The notes below the pieces were generated by a model, which saw only the letters and a program-made list of their open reading frames with translations, was not told the origin of the DNA and ran no database searches. A program made the position numbers and the translations under genes. A DNA stretch of 35,078 bases from positions 1,491,843-1,526,920 of the forward strand of contig CP070689.1 of NCBI GenBank assembly GCA_020353155.1. Reading direction: 5' to 3'. Below, in pieces: positions 33,023-35,078 of the stretch; the stretch's first letter is position 1; every line of letters begins with the position of its first letter. This DNA comes from Deltaproteobacteria bacterium. GTDB lineage: Bacteria > Desulfobacterota > Syntrophobacteria > BM002.

Positions 33023-33051
33023 TTGACAGAGTATGAGGTTTTAATTAAAAG
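33023..33051 (+). promoter_or_regulatory. Sigma-70-type promoter upstream of the M23 gene
   Basis: A consensus TTGACA at 33023-33028 and, after 17 bases, TAAAAG at 33046-33051 (four of six matches). Just before it are short dyads at about 32957-33013 (GCGG/CCGC, CGGT/ACCG, AACC/GGTT) that could be operators. Confidence 0.5.
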
Positions 33052-33180
33052 TGGGCCCAATGTGCTGAAGTTCGCTATAGCTTCTCTACTCTGGGGCCAC
33101 ATTCTGAGACGATTCAATGACAGTAGTTTCTAAGAGAACTAATCACTTCCTTCTTGCCTTGCTGCCCGGAACTCACCGGG
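33051..33180 (+). promoter_or_regulatory. Hairpins in the M23 operon leader
   Basis: GTGGGCCC (33051-33058) can pair with GGGGCCAC (33093-33100) at seven of eight positions, around a 34-base loop with its own GAAG/CTTC stem. A compact CCCGG/CCGGG hairpin with a 6-base loop lies at 33165-33180. The run of seven T residues is 18 bases beyond, too far for a normal terminator. With the promoters and dyads above, this accounts for the 490-bp gap at 32779-33268. Confidence 0.4.
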
Positions 33181-33254
33181 ATTTGATATTTAACCGTTTT
33201 TTTGAAAGCTTACAGTCTAAAACAGGATTACTAATTCCCGCTCCTATCGGTTAA
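33117..33254 (+). CDS. Possible small protein upstream of the M23 gene
   Basis: A 45-codon frame from ATG 33117 (MTVVSKRTNHFLLALLPG...) to TAA 33252-33254, ending 14 bases before the M23 start, with its stop overlapping the AAGGA box used downstream. No good ribosome site of its own and no family recognised. It may be a leader peptide or chance. Confidence 0.25.
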   Translation: MTVVSKRTNHFLLALLPGTHRDLIFNRFFESLQSKTGLLIPAPIG

Positions 33255-33268
33255 GGACAGGTGACGGT

Positions 33269-34222
33269 ATGAGACGAAAAAGAATAACTGTGATGTGGAT
33301 GCCGTCGGTGAGTTCCAGATCCCGAACCTTCTCCCTTCCACCTATACTCCTGTACATTTTTGTGGGCATGCTTGTACTCTCTTGGGTACTATTGGCAACA
33401 GGGGGTTATTTTGGCAAGAATCTCTATGATGACTACCTCGAGTTACGGGAGGAAAATACCTACTTGCTCCATAAAGAGAGGGAATTGGAAGCACTTCGTC
33501 AGACCATGGAGCGCATCCGCAAGGATGAGAATACCATCCGAAGTTTTCTGGGGGTGGAAAAGAGTGGCGAAGAGACAAGCGGTCTAGGCCAGGGAGGTGA
33601 ACCGTCCCCGGATCTTTCCACCATAGCTCCCAATGATGCCATGGCCAGCGGCAGCGTACCGTTTCCAGCCAAACCCAGAGAGGTTTCAGTTCTCCAAAGG
33701 GCCAAAAACCTGGAGTTGGACCTGCAGGAGTTGGTGGAAACCATGCGGAACCAACGGGAGACCTGGGATAGCACTCCAAGTATCATGCCGGTTAACGTCA
33801 CTGATTACTGGTTTTCCTCGGGTTTTGGCTGGCGACGCAGTCCCTTTACCGGTTTGAAGGAATTCCACAACGGATTGGATATCAGCAGTGCCAAAGGTAC
33901 ACCCATTGTCGCACCTGCCGATGGCACGGTTATCAAGAGAGGATACGACAAATATCTTGGCAAGTTCCTAAAGGTAGACCACGGCCAAAAGATCATTACC
34001 ACTTATGGACATCTTTCGGCTTACAATGTGAGTCCCGGGCAAAAAGTTAAGCGAGGCGACATTATTGCATCAATGGGTAATAGCGGACTTTCAACTGGCC
34101 ATCATCTGCACTACATGATTAAAGTCAAGGATAGGTGCGTAAATCCACTGCACTACATTCTAAACGCGAAGGCCAACCGTCTCTTGGTCCGCCCTTTGCA
34201 AATCGAGGGTGGAGGGCAATGA
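33269..34222 (+). CDS. Membrane-anchored M23-family peptidoglycan endopeptidase
   Basis: A 317-residue protein: short basic N-terminus, one membrane segment (about 24-45), a coiled coil (about 52-90), a variable linker, and a C-terminal LytM/M23 domain. Zinc ligands are present: His200 and Asp204 in FHNGLDIS, and His279/His281 in TGHHLHYMI; His248 in TYGHLSAY completes the site. It probably cuts cross-links in peptidoglycan from the periplasmic side. The last four bases overlap the bactofilin start (ATGA), implying coupled synthesis. Pairs of this kind act in cell curvature and stalk or bud shaping in other bacteria (LmdC-BacA, Csd1-CcmA). Confidence 0.92.
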   Translation: MRRKRITVMWMPSVSSRSRTFSLPPILLYIFVGMLVLSWVLLATGGYFGKNLYDDYLELREENTYLLHKERELEALRQTMERIRKDENTIRSFLGVEKSGEETSGLGQGGEPSPDLSTIAPNDAMASGSVPFPAKPREVSVLQRAKNLELDLQELVETMRNQRETWDSTPSIMPVNVTDYWFSSGFGWRRSPFTGLKEFHNGLDISSAKGTPIVAPADGTVIKRGYDKYLGKFLKVDHGQKIITTYGHLSAYNVSPGQKVKRGDIIASMGNSGLSTGHHLHYMIKVKDRCVNPLHYILNAKANRLLVRPLQIEGGGQ

Positions 34223-34677
34223 AGCTCAACAAGAACAAAAAAGGAAAAGATTTGTCCTTGGATACCCTTATCGGGCCTAATACTGCTTTCGAAGGGTCAA
34301 TCCAGAGCGACCGCAGTGTTTGTGTCGAAGGCAGCATTAGAGGGAGAATCGAGGCCAAAGGCGAGGTTGTAGTAGGTCGCGAAGGTGAGGTAGAAGCTGA
34401 TATCTACGCTGACTCCATTGTAGTAGGCGGTCGGGTTATCGGCAATATTAACGCTAGGAGTCGATTAGAAATCACTGCCACGGGGCGGGTGACTGGAGAC
34501 ATTGAGGCAACAACGATTACCGTTGCTGAGGGTGGAATGGTGGACGGTTCGTTCAAAATGATGGAAGCAACGGAAACCGCATATCCGCAGCTGGAAAGTG
34601 GATTATCTAGGAAAGAAAGTGATCAGGCCAAAACCCAATCCCCTTCTGATCCCATCGAAAGCCTACCCCAGGCGTGA
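34219..34677 (+). CDS. Bactofilin (BacA/CcmA-type polymer-forming protein)
   Basis: A 152-residue protein with a central right-handed beta-helix of repeated short strands (about residues 18-115: GSIQSDRSVCVEGSIRGRIEAKGEVVVG, then similar turns with ADI, GNI, GDI). It has a basic Lys-rich N-terminus and a polar disordered C-terminus, as usual for bactofilins. These assemble into nucleotide-free cytoskeletal filaments near the membrane. ATG 34219 has GGAGGG directly upstream and overlaps the peptidase stop. The in-frame extension back to 34135 lies inside the peptidase gene and is not family-like. Confidence 0.93.
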   Translation: MKLNKNKKGKDLSLDTLIGPNTAFEGSIQSDRSVCVEGSIRGRIEAKGEVVVGREGEVEADIYADSIVVGGRVIGNINARSRLEITATGRVTGDIEATTITVAEGGMVDGSFKMMEATETAYPQLESGLSRKESDQAKTQSPSDPIESLPQA

Positions 34678-34793
34678 GTTAAGCTTCAAATAGGGCAATT
34701 TATTAAATCAGAAAGTGCCATTATTGTTTGGCCACCAGTGTGGCTATTAGATATCCTTGGTCAAGGAGTTACTTTACGGTTCAAAAGTAATCT

Positions 34794-35078
34794 ATGGAAA
34801 GTGACTACTCAATAACAATCTTTTCCAGGCACAAGGGAAAAACCCGCACCTTCAATCTGGATCGCCGCATTGTTTACCTGCCACTGGCAATGTTGATAGC
34901 CTTGGTGGTGAGCTGGATTTTTTTCGCCCAAGCATATTTTCAAGAACGAGAGGAACGCCAAAGACTAGAAGGCAGGGTAGCCCTTCTTGAGCAGCTGATG
35001 ACCAAGTTCGAAGAGCGGTCTGAAAGGCAGGGTGGTGAGGATCCTGTACAAGAGCTCGCAGAAACTGCCTCCAAGCCA
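34794..35078 (+). CDS. Membrane protein with coiled coil, cut by window end
   Basis: An ATG at 34794 opens a frame of 95 codons that runs out of the window. The product begins with a short cytoplasmic part (MESDYSITIFSRHKGKTRTF), one hydrophobic segment at about residues 26-45 (VYLPLAMLIALVVSWIFFA), then a charged helix EREERQRLEGRVALLEQL typical of a coiled coil. This is the same topology as the N-terminus of the M23 protein at 33269, so it could be a second M23-type or scaffold protein of the bactofilin module. No strong ribosome site; the nearest AAGGAG is 24 bases upstream. Confidence 0.75.
   Translation, partial: MESDYSITIFSRHKGKTRTFNLDRRIVYLPLAMLIALVVSWIFFAQAYFQEREERQRLEGRVALLEQLMTKFEERSERQGGEDPVQELAETASKP

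Overview
The window reads as a bacterial chromosome segment, most likely from a Desulfobacterota (former Deltaproteobacteria) lineage. The evidence is gene order: rpsB-tsf-pyrH-frr-uppS...cdsA-dxr-rseP-tsaB running into DUF465-ilvB-ilvN-ilvC-psd-pssA-leuC-leuD-leuB-asd. Further hints are a short stand-alone N-acetylglutamate synthase, a long SecA with a C-terminal zinc motif and a sigma-54 regulator with a GAF domain. No rRNA, tRNA, CRISPR array or transposase was seen. All motif, repeat and spacing calls were made by eye; no search or folding program was run.

Layout. 1-2092: the start of an unidentified minus-strand frame leaving the window, an NCS2-type nucleobase permease and a Nudix hydrolase (both +). 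2204-32778: one long series of minus-strand genes. Read in transcription order this is sigma-54 regulator, N-acetylglutamate synthase, secA, argJ, a WbqC-like gene; then the translation/envelope block rpsB, tsf, pyrH, frr, uppS; a dctP-dctQ-dctM TRAP transporter lying inside that block; cdsA, dxr, rseP, tsaB; then DUF465 and the branched-chain amino acid/phosphatidylethanolamine/aspartate-semialdehyde block ilvBNC-psd-pssA-leuCDB-asd; and finally ecfT, rsmD, coaD. 32779-33268 is a 490-bp divergent regulatory region. 33269-35078 (+) carries an M23 peptidase, a bactofilin and the start of a third membrane/coiled-coil protein, which together look like a cell-shape module.

Functional links. Several neighbours are translationally coupled or nearly so (psd/pssA, pyrH/frr, dctQ/dctM, M23/bactofilin, ecfT/rsmD), pointing to real operons. 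The ilv-leu block covers acetolactate to oxoisovalerate chemistry plus isopropylmalate isomerase and dehydrogenase, but leuA is absent where related genomes usually have it. That gap instead holds a compact set of hairpins ending in a good intrinsic terminator.

The strongest unexplained signal is in the spacers. At least eleven gaps hold short arrays of degenerate 7-bp or 8-bp units in two arms, the second arm being the reverse complement of the first, and four more gaps hold single arrays of 7- to 9-bp units. Each locus has its own word, but words recur between loci and are nested at two of them. Some arrays run into coding ends (dxr stop, tsaB start). A second notable signal is a near-consensus sigma-54 promoter next to the sigma-54 activator, pointing toward the peptidase/bactofilin operon.
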